From: CAZUGH01 sp964619785
GTDB taxonomy: Bacteria > Bacillota > Clostridia > Lachnospirales > Lachnospiraceae
Direction of reading: 5' to 3'
Assembly: GCA_964619785.1 (NCBI GenBank)
Contig: CAZUGH010000047.1
Location: 1-14,965 of the forward strand
DNA: 14,965 nucleotides
This document shows, piece by piece, positions 14,426-14,965 of this stretch. Position 1 is the first letter of the stretch; each line of letters opens with the position of its first letter. Below the pieces are notes generated by a model. That model saw only the letters and a program-made list of their open reading frames with translations. It did no database searches and was not told the origin of the DNA. The position numbers and the translations under genes are program-made.

Positions 14426-14965
14426 CTACGTCTGGACATAATGTCCAAACGCGTCCTTTTTCCTACAACCAATCACCAACAATCTAGCCTCTTTTCCTTC
14501 CGATGAACGACAGGTCGAAAGACATAAAAACTGATAGGAATGGAAGAATGCCTCCACGGTTTTCTCTTTCATTTCCTCTTCCAAAATATCAGCTTCATCG
14601 CAAGAATACAGACTGTCTTTCAACATCCCTCTTACAAATTTCCAATATTCATCTTCGTTATAAATGTCTGTCTGTTGATAATACGTGGAACATATATCGG
14701 TTCGAACGACAGCCACAATCGCATATTTTTCTTCCGCTCCCCTTATTTTCGTAAACGTTAGGTTCTTATGTTTCTCATAAAAACTTCGCTCGCCATAATT
14801 TTGCAAAAAGCCAAAGAAACGTCTTCCGTTGATGTTGTGACCATAAACAATCAGGTTATCACTTTGTAAAGAACATCTGGCATCTAAAAACGGGGTTCCA
14901 TAAAAACTGTACCTTCCTCGTTCATCCCGGTGAAGATAGTACTCCGGATCACGCTTCGTCTGCAT
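14426..14965 (-). CDS. Class B sortase, 5' end beyond the window
   Basis: The visible 179 residues are the catalytic part of a class B sortase, a membrane-bound transpeptidase that attaches surface proteins to peptidoglycan. The Met at the edge is not the start: the frame is open at base 14965 and the N-terminal membrane anchor and first part of the fold (roughly 70-80 residues in relatives) are missing. Catalytic residues are all present: His43 in VYGHN, Cys152 in CLSTC and Arg161 in EARLLVIGCR. YYLHRDERGRYSFYGTPFLD is the typical segment before the His. Sortases of this class are common in Firmicutes ICEs and probably anchor an element-encoded adhesin or mating-surface protein, here outside the window. 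The stop is TAG at 14428-14426. Confidence 0.88.
   Translation of the reverse strand: MQTKRDPEYYLHRDERGRYSFYGTPFLDARCSLQSDNLIVYGHNINGRRFFGFLQNYGERSFYEKHKNLTFTKIRGAEEKYAIVAVVRTDICSTYYQQTDIYNEDEYWKFVRGMLKDSLYSCDEADILEEEMKEKTVEAFFHSYQFLCLSTCRSSEGKEARLLVIGCRKKDAFGHYVQT

Noticed and set aside
3554..14428. Reassignment of TAG to glutamine in this element
   Set aside because: The sortase, TrbL-like and helicase frames end in TAG at places where family proteins end. In-frame TAA or TGA follows the first two after 0 and 8 further codons, so recoding is not excluded, but a single mutation at 5045 is simpler.
14433..14447. 15 bp palindrome TGGACATAATGTCCA
   Set aside because: Seven-base arms are expected about once by chance in a window this size, and it lies inside the conserved end of the sortase gene, where it encodes GHYVQ.
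38..14761. Many plus-strand frames of 60-160 codons
   Set aside because: They lie opposite strongly supported minus-strand genes or in the AT-rich gap, lack ribosome sites, and have compositions expected for complements of coding DNA.
1..14965. CRISPR arrays, tRNA or rRNA genes, insertion sequences, attachment sites
   Set aside because: No regularly spaced repeats, RNA gene sequences, transposase frames or paired terminal repeats were seen; the element ends appear to be outside the window.

Overview
The window is a conjugation and maintenance block of an integrative conjugative element (ICE). The host is most likely a low-GC Clostridia, probably Lachnospiraceae: AT-rich DNA, strong AGGAGG-type ribosome sites, and families (DUF5688, YodL, the giant methylase-helicase, PrgI, TrbL) typical of Tn1549/CTn-like ICEs of gut Firmicutes. 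All genes lie on the minus strand in one operon-like series, so transcription runs from the right edge to the left. Plus-strand reading frames look like shadows.

In transcription order: (1) the 3' part of a class B sortase (cut by the right edge); (2) a small two-helix VirB2/Maff2-like protein; (3) a polytopic VirB6/TrbL-like channel protein; (4) a PrgI-family (VirB3-like) membrane protein; (5) a ~125 bp region without a convincing gene, where the VirB4/TraE ATPase normally sits in such elements, holding only a C-terminal-looking remnant; (6) a DUF5688 protein; (7) a giant ArdC-like/adenine methylase/superfamily 2 helicase gene of 2,619 codons, interrupted by one in-frame amber codon at codon 2,123; (8) an overlooked 43-codon gene with an excellent ribosome site, overlapping the next gene; (9) a 1,042-residue polyvalent protein (JAB, YodL, ArdC-zincin, nucleotidyltransferase, LPD-type tail). 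An AT-rich gap with an extended -10 promoter then leads to a gene that runs off the left edge.

The first four genes belong to the mating-pore and cell-wall side of conjugation. The last four are proteins of the kind thought to protect, modify or process incoming element DNA. Points of most interest: the amber codon at a position that should be Gln and that removes helicase motifs V and VI; a perfect hairpin between the Shine-Dalgarno sequence and the start of prgI that would shorten their spacing to a normal value; a second perfect hairpin that puts the ribosome site of the trbL-like gene in its loop; a DUF5688-like module fused to the helicase C-terminus; and the apparent loss of VirB4.
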